From the NCBI GenBank assembly GCA_028692395.1, contig JAQUXP010000010.1:16692-80691 (forward strand): 64,000 nt of DNA. The letters run 5' to 3'. Every line of letters starts with the position of its first letter. Position 1 is the stretch's first letter. Both the position numbers and the translations under genes were made by a program. The notes below the pieces were generated by a model that was given only the letters and a program-made list of their open reading frames with translations, made no database searches and was not told where the DNA came from. The DNA comes from Lachnospiraceae bacterium (GTDB lineage Bacteria > Bacillota > Clostridia > Lachnospirales > Lachnospiraceae). Below are positions 43,081 to 52,341 of the stretch, one piece after another.

Positions 43081-45129
43081 CTAACATTCCAACACAGCTG
43101 CACCATAGGGTTCCAGTGTGAATGTTCCTTCTACGGTCTTTCCGCAGTCCATACAGGTCATAGGCTTCTTTATGGTAACCGTCTGCGCAGTGCTCGTGTA
43201 ATTGAGAAGGAACAGCCACTGTTTTCCGTCTTTGCTTCTGACGGAAAGTTCCACATTTTCCGGTAATTCTACCATGTCTGCATAGGGTTCAAGAATTCCG
43301 AGATATTGCAACAGCTGCCTGGTATTACTACGGCTGAAGCTGGTTCCCAGGTGAAGCACTTTTCCTCTTCCGTAAGCATGCTCAGTAAGCATGGGGGTTC
43401 CGGCATAGAAGGTGGCATCATAGGTGGCAAGAACTTTTACATCAGTTCCCGCTTTCATAAGATCATTGAAGATAGGAGCTTCCATCTTTTCCTCACCAAA
43501 GCTTCCGAACACGGGCGGCTCTGCCAGACTTGTAAAGGTCCACTCCGGCACATCGGTTCCGGTAAGTTCGGCAAGCAGTCCCGGCTGCGGTATCTGAACG
43601 CACTGTCCGTTCTCGTCTTTATATCCGCTTCTACAGCCCAGAATCAAGGTTCCTCCCTGCTCTGTATAGGCTTTTAAAAGTGCGGTCTGCTCCTCCCTGA
43701 TCAAAGAAGGGTGTGGGTAAATCAGTACCGGATATTTCGCAAGGTCAGACAGCTCACTGTCTTTTTGCAGATACACCACATCATAAGGAGTGTGATACAG
43801 CTCTGAAGCTTCAAAGATTCCCTGCTCACTGGCGTAGCTGACACGTCGATGCCAGGCATCCACTGTGCAGTCCCATTCATTATCATAATCCTTTACAACA
43901 GCAAATGCCGCCTCATAGTCTGCGCCGCAGATCGGATTCAGTTTTTTCTGTAATGCTCTGAATTCCTTTACTTCTGCCAGCTTGCGGTTATCGCGGCTGT
44001 CATAATCCAGGATTCCATGCCAGTAGATCTCGGTTCCCATAGTGCAGGTTCTCCAGCGGAAATAAGAGATATAATCTGCGCCGTGAGCCAGACTCTGCAT
44101 AGACCAGAGCTTTAACTGACCAGGACGGGGGGCAGGACCTTCCATCCGGTTATTCCAGCCATTCGCACCGGACTGCTGTTCCATAATTCCAAAATGCGGA
44201 CAGATGGACCGCACCTCATTCAGATTTCTGCTCCACTGCCGATCCCCCAGACCTTCTCCGTCAGAAGGGCTGTCCAGTCCGTAAGCAAAGCTTGGATAAG
44301 AATCATAAGTATACACATCCAGGCATTCCTTTTCCATCTTATGATTATCCAGATTTCCAAACATGCCATTTGTAGTGATGTAAACACCCTTACGGACATA
44401 TCTTCTCAGGATATCCGTCTGCAGCCTGCAAAAACGGATGGCACTTTCTGAAACAAAACGATAATAATCCAGCTCCAGATGCGGATTCACATTCCCGCTT
44501 GGTGTGTGCCGCGGGACAAATACCTGCTCCCAGTCTGTATAGGTCTGATTCCAGAAGGTGGTTCCCCACGCCTGATTCAATTCCTCCAAAGTTCCATAAG
44601 TATCCTGCAGGAATTTACGAAAAGCTGCGGTATCCGCTGCCGAATAGAATACATTTACTTCACAGTTAATCTCATTATCAATCTGCCATCCGACAATCGC
44701 CGGATGCTGCCCATAATGCTCTCCAAGCTTTGTGACGATTCTTGCACAGAGCTCCTGATAAATCGGTGCATTATAATTGTAGTGACGTCTTCCGCCATGC
44801 TCCATGACAGTTCCGTCGATTCTGCGGTTTAGTACCTCCGGATATTTGCTGGTGAGCCATGCCGGAGGTGTTGCTGTCGGTGTTCCCATAATTACCTTCA
44901 TGCCGGTTTTCCGGCAGAGCTCCAGGAACTCATCGAAAAATGCAAAGGTAAACTCCCCTTCCAGGGGCTCAAACTTGCTCCACGCAAACTCTGCAATTCT
45001 GATTGTAGAGATTCCCGCCTCCAGCATACGCTCCAGGTCACTCTTCCACATACTTTTATCCCAATGCTCCGGATAATAGCAGGTTCCCATCGTCATCTCA
45101 TTCCACTGAAATGTCTGTTTACTGTTCAT
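43081..45129 (-). CDS. Beta-galactosidase, GH42 family
   Basis: 682 residues, cytosolic. TIM barrel ~10-400 with acid/base E153 in GWQIDNEIN, and the nucleophile probably the Glu in HFGIMEQQSGANGWN (~310). A trimerisation domain (~400-620) and a C-terminal beta sandwich follow. GH42 enzymes release galactose from transported galacto-oligosaccharides or plant galactans rather than lactose alone. It is the last gene of the LacI-binding protein-permease-permease operon, starting about 20 bp after the second permease. Confidence 0.93.
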   Translation of the reverse strand: MNSKQTFQWNEMTMGTCYYPEHWDKSMWKSDLERMLEAGISTIRIAEFAWSKFEPLEGEFTFAFFDEFLELCRKTGMKVIMGTPTATPPAWLTSKYPEVLNRRIDGTVMEHGGRRHYNYNAPIYQELCARIVTKLGEHYGQHPAIVGWQIDNEINCEVNVFYSAADTAAFRKFLQDTYGTLEELNQAWGTTFWNQTYTDWEQVFVPRHTPSGNVNPHLELDYYRFVSESAIRFCRLQTDILRRYVRKGVYITTNGMFGNLDNHKMEKECLDVYTYDSYPSFAYGLDSPSDGEGLGDRQWSRNLNEVRSICPHFGIMEQQSGANGWNNRMEGPAPRPGQLKLWSMQSLAHGADYISYFRWRTCTMGTEIYWHGILDYDSRDNRKLAEVKEFRALQKKLNPICGADYEAAFAVVKDYDNEWDCTVDAWHRRVSYASEQGIFEASELYHTPYDVVYLQKDSELSDLAKYPVLIYPHPSLIREEQTALLKAYTEQGGTLILGCRSGYKDENGQCVQIPQPGLLAELTGTDVPEWTFTSLAEPPVFGSFGEEKMEAPIFNDLMKAGTDVKVLATYDATFYAGTPMLTEHAYGRGKVLHLGTSFSRSNTRQLLQYLGILEPYADMVELPENVELSVRSKDGKQWLFLLNYTSTAQTVTIKKPMTCMDCGKTVEGTFTLEPYGAAVLEC

Positions 45130-45150
45130 AAAATACCTCCCAAAATATAT

Positions 45151-45963
45151 TTATTCTTTGACTGCTCCTGCTGTCAATCCAGACATGAAGAACTTGGATG
45201 CGCACAGGAATGCAACCAGAAGCGGCAGTACCGCACAGGTGCTAGCCAGCATGATTGCTCCATAATCATTTCCACGGTCAGAAACCATAGACTTCAGTGC
45301 GATAGGAAGCGTCTGCATCGCCGGTTTTCTTAAGATCAGAAGCGGTGTCATAAAGTCATTCCACGTGTTAACAAACTGCATAATTCCAAGTGCTGCAAAC
45401 GCAGGAATCAGAATCGGAATAATAATCTTAAAGAAGATGGTCCATTCACTGCAGCCATCGATCTTCGCCGCCTCCCGAAGAGAAACGGGAACATTGTTCT
45501 GGCAGTACTGACGCATCCAGAAGATACCAAAGGCATTGGCGCAGCTTGGTACGATCAGTGCCCAGAAGCTGTTGATCCAGCCAAGCTTTGACATCATCAT
45601 AAACCAGGGGATAATACCTGCGGTAAATGGAATCATCATGGTTCCAAGCAGCAGTGTAAAAAGCTTGTTTTTCCCTGGAAAATCATAGGTTGCAAAAGCA
45701 TAACCACCCATGGAGCAGAATAAAAGAGAGAGTCCTGTATAGGCAAATGTTACAATACAGCTGTTCAGGAACGATCTCACAATATCAATCTGATCCATCA
45801 TGCTCTTAAAGTTGGCAGCCAGATTTGTACCAAAGAACAGATGGGGCGGGAACGAATAAATCTGGTTTGTCGAAAGTGTTGACATGACAAACATCATATA
45901 GAAGGGCATCAGCATAACCAGCGCAATCAGTCCAAGTACAATATAGAGAATTATTTTTTTCAT
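45151..45963 (-). CDS. Sugar ABC transporter permease, MalG type
   Basis: 270 residues with six helices; the cytosolic EAA loop LREAAKIDGCSEWTIFFKIIIPILIPA, which contacts the ATPase, is intact. MalG-type proteins carry oligosaccharides inward with MalF-type partners. Its start overlaps the MalF-type gene by 4 bp (ATGA). No ATPase is encoded in the operon, so a shared MsmK-like ATPase elsewhere is expected, as in other Firmicutes. Confidence 0.93.
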   Translation of the reverse strand: MKKIILYIVLGLIALVMLMPFYMMFVMSTLSTNQIYSFPPHLFFGTNLAANFKSMMDQIDIVRSFLNSCIVTFAYTGLSLLFCSMGGYAFATYDFPGKNKLFTLLLGTMMIPFTAGIIPWFMMMSKLGWINSFWALIVPSCANAFGIFWMRQYCQNNVPVSLREAAKIDGCSEWTIFFKIIIPILIPAFAALGIMQFVNTWNDFMTPLLILRKPAMQTLPIALKSMVSDRGNDYGAIMLASTCAVLPLLVAFLCASKFFMSGLTAGAVKE

Positions 45964-46904
45964 GCTGCTTTCCTCCTCTTCTTTGTATCATCTTTTTCCG
46001 ATGACCACTTATTGAATATGACGGAGAAGCATACAACCAGCAGAGTAATGACATAAGCTACCGAAGATGCATAACCATAAGCAGTACCACCTTGTGGTGC
46101 TTTATTCAACAGGTACATCATCAGGGTCAGTCCTCCATTATTGATACCACCCGTCCAGCTGGAGTTTGTCAGTATAAAAGGCTCCGTGAACAGGTTGAAC
46201 ATACCGATGGAAGACTGAATCAGCGTAAATACGATGATTGGCTTTAGCAGCGGAATCGTAATCTTGAATACCGTCTGGGTATGGTTGGCACCATCCATCT
46301 TCGCTGCCTCATACACATCCTGACTGATTCCCTGCATACCGGCAAGATAGATTACCATATTCCAGCCGATCCATTTCCATGCAAACATCGTGATGACGGC
46401 CACTTTGATAAGAGATCCATCCCCGCCAAGCCAGTTGATGGGGGAAACTCCAAACAGTCCCAGAAACCAGTTGATCACACCATAGTTGTTGCTGAACAGC
46501 TGCTGAAATATGATGGAAATTGCTACGGAGCTGGTAACCATAGGCATAAAGTATATGGTTTTAAAGATATTTTCACCCTTCACCAGCTTGGAATTCAGTA
46601 TGTAAGCAAGGATCAGACCACCCAGCAGAATCGGAATATGTGCGATAATACCGATCAGTAACGTGTTGCCAAGAGCCCTCCAGAACAAAACATCCTTGAA
46701 CAGGTTGATATAGTTTTCTACTCCGATAAAGTGCATGGCTGACATTCCGTCCCACCGGAAGAAGCTTAAGCCAAAACCAGCCACAATCGGAAACAGACTG
46801 AATGCTGCAAACAGAATAAAAAATGGTGCAATATAGACATAGGCTACCCTGTTCTTATATAAAGTCTGTGCAAATGAGTTCTTCTTTTTCTTTTTTTCTG
46901 CCAT
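45960..46904 (-). CDS. Sugar ABC transporter permease, MalF type
   Basis: 314 residues, six helices, EAA loop VYEAAKMDGANHTQTVFKITIPLLKP. The basic N-terminus (KKKKKNSFAQTLYKN) precedes the first helix. It pairs with the downstream MalG-type permease and uses the upstream binding protein. The 208-bp gap to the binding-protein gene contains three hairpins and repeat family B, a common way of giving higher expression to the binding protein. Confidence 0.93.
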   Translation of the reverse strand: MAEKKKKKNSFAQTLYKNRVAYVYIAPFFILFAAFSLFPIVAGFGLSFFRWDGMSAMHFIGVENYINLFKDVLFWRALGNTLLIGIIAHIPILLGGLILAYILNSKLVKGENIFKTIYFMPMVTSSVAISIIFQQLFSNNYGVINWFLGLFGVSPINWLGGDGSLIKVAVITMFAWKWIGWNMVIYLAGMQGISQDVYEAAKMDGANHTQTVFKITIPLLKPIIVFTLIQSSIGMFNLFTEPFILTNSSWTGGINNGGLTLMMYLLNKAPQGGTAYGYASSVAYVITLLVVCFSVIFNKWSSEKDDTKKRRKAA

Positions 46905-46944
46905 AAGATTTCCTTTCTAACAGAGACCGATTATACCAATCGGT

Positions 46945-47017
46945 GTAACTGGTCAGTACCTGACCAGTTACATTCGAAAATCCATTCAGAATCACCTTCG
47001 GTGATGGGATTTTCTCA
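46945..47017 (-). repeat. Repeat family B, copy 2 (inverted), with intercistronic hairpins
   Basis: GTAACTGGTCAG-TAC-CTGACCAGTTAC (46945-46971) is a perfect 12-bp hairpin; ATCACC-TTC-GGTGAT (46991-47005) is another; the whole matches the repeat at 41600-41673 in the opposite orientation. Confidence 0.8.
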
Positions 47018-47037
47018 CACTTGTATCACTTTTGTAC

Positions 47038-47062
47038 GGTCTGTGCAGTATATGCACAGACC
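47038..47062 (-). other. Stabilising hairpin after the binding-protein gene
   Basis: GGTCTGTGCA-GTATA-TGCACAGACC, a perfect 10-bp stem with no T-run, 50 bp past the binding-protein stop. Likely protects the upstream mRNA and lowers read-through to the permeases. Confidence 0.65.
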
Positions 47063-47112
47063 TGCTGAATAGTTACCAATCGGGCTCTGAAAAAGTAATG
47101 CGCTCTGTGCGT

Positions 47113-48489
47113 TTATTTATCCCATAATCCGGCATCCTTCAATACCTGAATCTGCTGGTTTTTCAATTCTGCTGTCGCATCACTGATATCCTTTTCCAGC
47201 TGAGTCTTCATTTCCTCTGCGGACTTGCCCTCGGAGAGACACTGGTTGATCGTTGTATAGATGCATCCCTCTGCGGTAACATCCATCATAGTGGAATATA
47301 CCGGCTCAAGATTCTCTGCAATAGAAGCCCAGAGAGCTTTTGTCTTCTCACCACCGAAGTAGTCATCACCTGCTTCGTAGATCGCTGCATCGTCATAGGC
47401 TGGTGTGTAAGCCGGGAAGTAATCTACTGCCTCCAGCATCTGGTTTTGTGCTGTAGCATCACACATCATATACTCTACAAATGCCCATGCAGCTTCTTTG
47501 TTCTCGCTCTGCTCCGGAATAACCAGATAAGATCCACCCCAGTTACAATCCTGGATGCCGCCTGGAAGCTCAGCCACTGCCCAGTGTCCGGAACCATTTG
47601 GATCAATATCTGTCTTCAAGAATCCGCCGAACCAACCGCCGGTTGCCACCGATACACAGGTACCTGCTTCGTATGCTGCATATGCTTCTGTTGACCACAT
47701 ATCAACATTCATATCCAGACCTTTTTCACGCATCTCAATAACTGCATTCAGACAGTCTGTGTCACCTTCACGGTCCAGCTTCAGATTCAAATCCTCATCA
47801 TAGTAGTCTCTGTTACAAAACATTAACTGATAGAAATAAGTGGCATTCGGTACCAGCCATCTCTCTCCGGGAATGTTCACAGCCTCTGCTACCTGTAAGA
47901 CACCATCCCAGGTGCTCATAAGCTTGGCTACTTCATCCGGGTCTGTGGGAAGTCCACACTCCTCGAATACATCTGTACGATAGAAGTAAGTACAGGGACC
48001 TACATCCCAGGGAATTGCTACCAGCTTGGAACCATCTGCGGAATAACCCTGATCCCACTTCAGTGCTACAAAATCATCCTTATACTGATCCGCATTATAA
48101 GGCTCTTCCTTTAAGTTAACCAGTGCTGTAGAATTAGAATACTGCGCAATGTAGGCTCCCTCAACCATGGCAACATCCGGTGCATCGCTTCCGGCTGCCA
48201 GTGCTGTGGAAAGTGCCTGATGGTGAGCTGTAGTATCCTGGAAGTTAAACTCCACCGTAATATTCGGATACTTCTCGTTGAACCCTTCCAGAGCTGCCTT
48301 GAATCCATCATCTCCCGATGGCCAGCCACCCACCGTAATGGTTGCTGTAATGTCTTCCGGATTGGACGAAGTAGTCACATCCTTGGAACCGCTGGATCCT
48401 GATCCCGATCCGCCACACGCTGCCAGTGACAGTGCCATCGCACCTGTCAATACCAGACTGACTGCTTTTTTTGCTGCTTTCTTCTTCAT
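47113..48489 (-). CDS. Sugar-binding lipoprotein of the ABC transporter
   Basis: 458 residues. Residues 1-24 are a lipoprotein signal (KKKAAKKAVSLVLTGAMALSL, lipobox LAAC), followed by a Gly/Ser linker and a family 1 solute-binding fold (TITVGGWPSGDDGFKAALEGFNEKYPNITVEF to the C-terminus). Aromatic residues throughout (WDQGYSADG, FYRTDVFEEC) suggest oligosaccharide binding. The gene follows lacI-type regulator and precedes permeases and GH42, so the likely ligand is a galacto-oligosaccharide. Confidence 0.93.
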   Translation of the reverse strand: MKKKAAKKAVSLVLTGAMALSLAACGGSGSGSSGSKDVTTSSNPEDITATITVGGWPSGDDGFKAALEGFNEKYPNITVEFNFQDTTAHHQALSTALAAGSDAPDVAMVEGAYIAQYSNSTALVNLKEEPYNADQYKDDFVALKWDQGYSADGSKLVAIPWDVGPCTYFYRTDVFEECGLPTDPDEVAKLMSTWDGVLQVAEAVNIPGERWLVPNATYFYQLMFCNRDYYDEDLNLKLDREGDTDCLNAVIEMREKGLDMNVDMWSTEAYAAYEAGTCVSVATGGWFGGFLKTDIDPNGSGHWAVAELPGGIQDCNWGGSYLVIPEQSENKEAAWAFVEYMMCDATAQNQMLEAVDYFPAYTPAYDDAAIYEAGDDYFGGEKTKALWASIAENLEPVYSTMMDVTAEGCIYTTINQCLSEGKSAEEMKTQLEKDISDATAELKNQQIQVLKDAGLWDK

Positions 48490-48517
48490 AGCTTTTCCTC
48501 CTTTTTTCTTACCTTCT

Positions 48518-48547
48518 ATATTTCAAAGCACTATGCTTTGGAAATAT
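48518..48547. promoter_or_regulatory. Inverted repeat between lacI-type gene and binding-protein gene
   Basis: ATATTTCAAAGCA-CTA-TGCTTTGGAAATAT, arms matching except one inserted G/C. Position before the binding-protein ribosome site and the form suggest a LacI-family operator or an mRNA hairpin. Confidence 0.45.
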
Positions 48548-48556
48548 CTTTCTCTG

Positions 48557-49591
48557 TTACCCGATATACTTTACCGAATTTCCTTTCAGCAGTTTGGGCC
48601 GAATAGAAGTGATATATTTGACCTTTTTTCCCTCAATCGTATCAATCAGATTGTTCACACAGGTCTGTCCCAAAAGCTCAATGTTCATGCTGACTGTGGT
48701 CAGCAGGGGACGAGTCCATTTACGATCGTCAATCCCGTCAATTCCCATAACTGATACATCCTCCGGTATCCGGTAATTTCTTTGTATCAGTCTGTGTATG
48801 ACGCCCAGTGCATATTGATCATTAAAACACATGATTGCCGTGGCATCACATTTTCTTTTGATAAACTCATCGGCGCTTCGCATCCCGTCTCCGTAAAACA
48901 TCTCACTTTTTACATTCGACAGATTAGTCTGCGCTGTTGCCGCATCCTTGGGATCCAGAAAATAATCTCGTAGCTTACTGCCAAGCTCCGGAAGCATCAT
49001 TCCTTCATAGGCTGCATTTCTGGACTGTATCGTTACTGCATTGAATCCATAGGCGTACGGGGTTGCATAAGCAATTTTTTTATGTCCCTGCTTCTGCAGA
49101 TATTCCATCCCGATTTCCATCGCTTCAAAGGTGTCCACATCCACATACCGGATTTTCTTCGTATTGATAATTGGCAGTCCGTAGGATGCGCTGATCACCG
49201 GAAAGGAAAAATCCTCTCCCACAATCCGCTCTACCTCAAAAGCAGAAGATTCACTGTCTGTGATCATTCCGTCCATCACCATGGTACGGGCAATCTTTGC
49301 ATCAAAATTGTGCATCAGATACATCACATAACCCCGCTGCCTGGCCTGGCCACACATGGCATCAAATAACTGGGTGTAAAACGGATTGTAAATGTCAATG
49401 TTCAAAAAGCACAACTGTTTTGACTGTCTGTTTCCTGTTAATACCGAACTGGTCCGGTATCCAAGCTCTCTTGCAGCCTCAATAATGGCCTGTTTCTTTT
49501 CCTCAGCCACATACCCTCTCTCATTCAGTGTTCTGGAAACTGCACTGACGGACACACCTGCTTTTCTTGCAACATCTTCTCTCGTAACCAC
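48557..49591 (-). CDS. LacI-family transcriptional regulator
   Basis: 344 residues from the GTG at 49591 with AGGAGG seven bases upstream; a longer frame to 49669 is rejected. N-terminal LacI helix-turn-helix and hinge (VTREDVARKAGVSVSAVSRTLNERGYVAEEKKQAI) then the periplasmic-binding-like effector domain (residues ~60-344), with DVDTFEAMEIGMEYL and MGIDGIDDRKWTRPLLTTV typical. It heads the galactoside operon and should repress it until the sugar is present. Confidence 0.93.
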   Translation of the reverse strand: MVTREDVARKAGVSVSAVSRTLNERGYVAEEKKQAIIEAARELGYRTSSVLTGNRQSKQLCFLNIDIYNPFYTQLFDAMCGQARQRGYVMYLMHNFDAKIARTMVMDGMITDSESSAFEVERIVGEDFSFPVISASYGLPIINTKKIRYVDVDTFEAMEIGMEYLQKQGHKKIAYATPYAYGFNAVTIQSRNAAYEGMMLPELGSKLRDYFLDPKDAATAQTNLSNVKSEMFYGDGMRSADEFIKRKCDATAIMCFNDQYALGVIHRLIQRNYRIPEDVSVMGIDGIDDRKWTRPLLTTVSMNIELLGQTCVNNLIDTIEGKKVKYITSIRPKLLKGNSVKYIG

Positions 49592-49854
49592 CGCTTTACC
49601 TCCTGTGATAAAATCGTACCCGAAAATGGGACTTGTTTCAATCCATGTCTTTGTGCACGGATGAGTCATAGTGATTGTGCCTTGTTTTCTTGCTTTTTTA
49701 TTGCATTCTCACAATTATTTCAATATATTACCTGCTTTTGCCTTTACATTCTTTAGATATACTGCACAATTTATTATTGCATTTAGTCCATTGTTTCGTA
49801 CAGTATGTTTTTTCAATTTGTTCTTGACAAACATGGCCCTTAAATTTATTTTGT

Positions 49855-49890
49855 CCATACAAGTATATAATAAAAGAAATACTTGTATGG
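49855..49890. repeat. Perfect inverted repeat in the nadA upstream region
   Basis: CCATACAAGTAT and ATACTTGTATGG (12-bp arms) around an A-rich 12-base spacer (49867-49878). No T-run; could be an operator or a transcript hairpin. Confidence 0.6.
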
Positions 49891-49952
49891 AACTTGTCTT
49901 TCATATTACCATGCCTCCTGTGAATGTCCTGTCTTCTGTCATGTTTTGTGTC

Positions 49953-49981
49953 TTGTCACATGTAAATTCTTGTGTTATAAT
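49953..49981 (+). promoter_or_regulatory. nadA: Promoter of the nadABC operon with candidate NiaR operator
   Basis: TTGTCA (49953-49958), 17 bp, TATAAT (49976-49981). The palindrome TGTG-TCTTGT-CACA (49947-49960) overlaps the -35, and several TGTC half-sites lie just upstream; this fits repression by NiaR, encoded four genes downstream, but the exact consensus was not checked. Confidence 0.7.
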
Positions 49982-50045
49982 ACTCCACATGTCAAAAAAC
50001 CCTGGTCAACGGCAACTATGATACATGATTTGTAATTATTCAGCA

Positions 50046-50070
50046 GGTATGTGCATTTACGGCACATACC
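50046..50070 (+). other. Hairpin in the nadA leader
   Basis: GGTATGTGC-ATTTACG-GCACATACC, a perfect 9-bp stem in the leader before nadA. No T-run follows. Confidence 0.5.
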
Positions 50071-50120
50071 GTAAGAAATTGATTCAGGAATGAAGAAATC
50101 CCATCTTAAGGAGGCTGCAA

Positions 50121-51026
50121 ATGTCAATAGCAGAACAAATACAACAATTAAAGAAAGAAAAGGACGCTGTGATTCTCGCCCACTATTATGTTCCCGGCGA
50201 AGTCCAGGATGTGGCAGACTATGTGGGGGATTCTTTCTACCTCAGCAAAATTGCCACAACTCTAACCGCAAAAAAGATTATCTTCGCAGGGGTTGCATTT
50301 ATGGGAGAAAGTGCCAAGCTTTTGAATCCCCACAAGCGGGTCTTTCTGCCGGATGCCACCGCAGATTGTCCCATGGCACACATGATTGATACAGAAAAGA
50401 TTCAGCAGATACGGGCGGAATATCCGGATGTCGCTGTGGTGTGTTATATCAATTCCACAGCAGAAACCAAAGCACTTTCCGACATCTGTGTAACCTCTTC
50501 CAACGCAGTAAAAATCGTGAAAAAGCTCCCAAATAAAAACATATTTTTTATTCCGGATCAGCACCTGGCAAGCTATGTGGCAGCTCAGGTTCCCGAAAAA
50601 AACATCCTGTTAAATCCGGGGTTTTGTCCCAGACACCACAACATCACTGCTTCTCAGGTAGCCTTAGCCAAAGACCTGCATCCCGAGGCACTTTTCCTGG
50701 CACATCCGGAATGTCCCAGCGAAGTCCTGGCACTGGCTGATTATGTGGGAAGCACTTCGGGCATCATCGACTACGCCACAAACACTGCAGCAGAAGAATA
50801 CCTCATCGGAACCGTCGTTGGTGTCTTCCACGAGCTGAAAAAAAGAAATCCTCACAAAAAATTCTTCTGTGTAAACTCCGGTCAGATCTGCGTAAATATG
50901 GAAAAGGTCACTCTGGAAAAGGTAAAATCAGTTCTGGAAACAGAATGCAATGAGGTGTTTATCTCCGAAAAACTTCAAAGAAAGGCAATGCTTCCGCTCA
51001 CACGGATGCTTGAGATGGCAAGATAA
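50121..51026 (+). CDS. nadA: Quinolinate synthase
   Basis: 301 residues. It condenses iminoaspartate with dihydroxyacetone phosphate to quinolinate, needing a 4Fe-4S cluster. Substrate motifs AHYYVPGEVQDVADYVGDSF and DQHLA are present, and three conserved cysteines appear in ADCPMAHMI, HPECPSEVL and GQICVNMEKV. The RKEDLNHT-type extension of some families is absent. It is the first gene of the nadABC operon, which starts at a promoter with a NiaR-like palindrome. Confidence 0.96.
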   Translation: MSIAEQIQQLKKEKDAVILAHYYVPGEVQDVADYVGDSFYLSKIATTLTAKKIIFAGVAFMGESAKLLNPHKRVFLPDATADCPMAHMIDTEKIQQIRAEYPDVAVVCYINSTAETKALSDICVTSSNAVKIVKKLPNKNIFFIPDQHLASYVAAQVPEKNILLNPGFCPRHHNITASQVALAKDLHPEALFLAHPECPSEVLALADYVGSTSGIIDYATNTAAEEYLIGTVVGVFHELKKRNPHKKFFCVNSGQICVNMEKVTLEKVKSVLETECNEVFISEKLQRKAMLPLTRMLEMAR

Positions 51027-51027
51027 G

Positions 51028-52341
51028 ATGCAGAAAACAGATGTAGTAATTGTGGGAAGCGGATGCTCCGGACTCTACTGTGCACTAAAGCTTTCCCCGG
51101 ATCAAAACATACTGATAATCACCAAATCCCAGGTGGAAAACAGCGATTCCTTCCTGGCCCAGGGCGGCATCTGCATGCTGACAGATGATTCTGACTATGA
51201 CAGTTATTTTGAAGATACCATGCGGGCGGGACACTATGAAAATGATAAAAAATCGGTGGATATTATGATCCGTTCTTCCCGTCATGTGGTACAGGACCTC
51301 ATGGACTACGGGGTGGAATTTCAGCGAAATCCAGACGGCAGCCTGGCATTTACCCGGGAGGGAGCTCACTCCAGAAAGCGAATTCTCTTCCATGAGGACC
51401 TGACTGGAAAAGAGATCACCAGCAAGCTTCTGGCTCAGGTAAAGCAGTGTCCCAATATTACCATTATGGAAAATACTACCATGCTGGATATTATCAGTAC
51501 AGATAATACCTGCTATGGAATCGTCATGGAAAAGCCGGATCACACCCTGGAGGAGGTATTCGCCCAGACTACAATCCTTGCCACAGGCGGCATCGGCGGA
51601 CTGTATCAGCACTCTACAAACTTCCCCCATCTCACCGGTGATGCCCTTGCCGTGGCACTTCGCCATAAGGTAGAGCTGGAAAACATTGACTATATTCAGA
51701 TTCACCCCACCACCTTGTATTCCCAGGAAAACCGCAGCTTTCTGATCTCTGAATCAGTACGGGGAGAAGGAGCAAAGCTTTATAATAAGAACATGGAGCG
51801 CTTTGTCGATGAACTTTCTCCCAGAGATGTTCTGACGGAAGCGATTCTTGCACAGATGAAAAAGGATCAGACAGACTACGTCTGGGAGGATCTTCGGCCA
51901 ATTCCTGCGGAAGAATTACAGAAGCATTTTCCAAATATTGTACAACATTGTCGGGAAATGGGGTATGATGTAACCAGAGAATGTATTCCTGTGGTTCCCG
52001 CTCAGCATTACTTTATGGGGGGAATTAAGGTGGATTACGACAGTAAAACCTCCATGGGACAGCTGTATGCGATCGGTGAAACAGCCTGCAACCGGGTGCA
52101 TGGCAAAAATCGTCTTGCAAGCAATTCCCTGCTGGAAAGTCTCGTATTCGCAGACCGTGCCGCTCAGTCAATTACAGCAGGCGTTGAAACCACCTCTTCC
52201 AGACACCCCACCACAGAGGAAATACTTGGCAGACTTTATCTTCGAAATTACGAGAATGCCGATGCCCTGGAGCAGTCTTATCAGGAACAGGTAAAACAAC
52301 AAATTCACAAGGAACAGCAAAGCAGAAAGGAAGTCGTATAA
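51028..52341 (+). CDS. nadB: L-aspartate oxidase
   Basis: 437 residues from ATG 51028, one base after the nadA stop; an in-frame start further up is inside nadA. FAD-binding GSGCSGLYCALKL at residues ~11-23 and AQGGICM with the fumarate reductase/aspartate oxidase block (DALAVALRHKVELENIDYIQIHPTTLY), plus GEGAKLYN and a C-terminal AIGETACNRVHGKNRLASNSLLE. It makes iminoaspartate for NadA. It is shorter than E. coli NadB (540), lacking part of the C-terminal helical domain, as in other Firmicutes. Confidence 0.94.
   Translation: MQKTDVVIVGSGCSGLYCALKLSPDQNILIITKSQVENSDSFLAQGGICMLTDDSDYDSYFEDTMRAGHYENDKKSVDIMIRSSRHVVQDLMDYGVEFQRNPDGSLAFTREGAHSRKRILFHEDLTGKEITSKLLAQVKQCPNITIMENTTMLDIISTDNTCYGIVMEKPDHTLEEVFAQTTILATGGIGGLYQHSTNFPHLTGDALAVALRHKVELENIDYIQIHPTTLYSQENRSFLISESVRGEGAKLYNKNMERFVDELSPRDVLTEAILAQMKKDQTDYVWEDLRPIPAEELQKHFPNIVQHCREMGYDVTRECIPVVPAQHYFMGGIKVDYDSKTSMGQLYAIGETACNRVHGKNRLASNSLLESLVFADRAAQSITAGVETTSSRHPTTEEILGRLYLRNYENADALEQSYQEQVKQQIHKEQQSRKEVV

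Larger units (their letters stand above)
49592..50120. other. Regulatory intergenic region between lacI-type gene and nadA
   Basis: 529 bp with no convincing gene. It holds the promoter area of the leftward regulator (no good consensus seen), a perfect 12-bp-arm inverted repeat (49855-49890), the nad promoter (49953-49981) with candidate operator, and a leader hairpin (50046-50070). Confidence 0.6.

Noticed and set aside
49592..49669. Extended N-terminus of the LacI-type regulator
   Set aside because: The extension would place residues before the helix-turn-helix without a ribosome site; GTG 49591 has AGGAGG at proper spacing.
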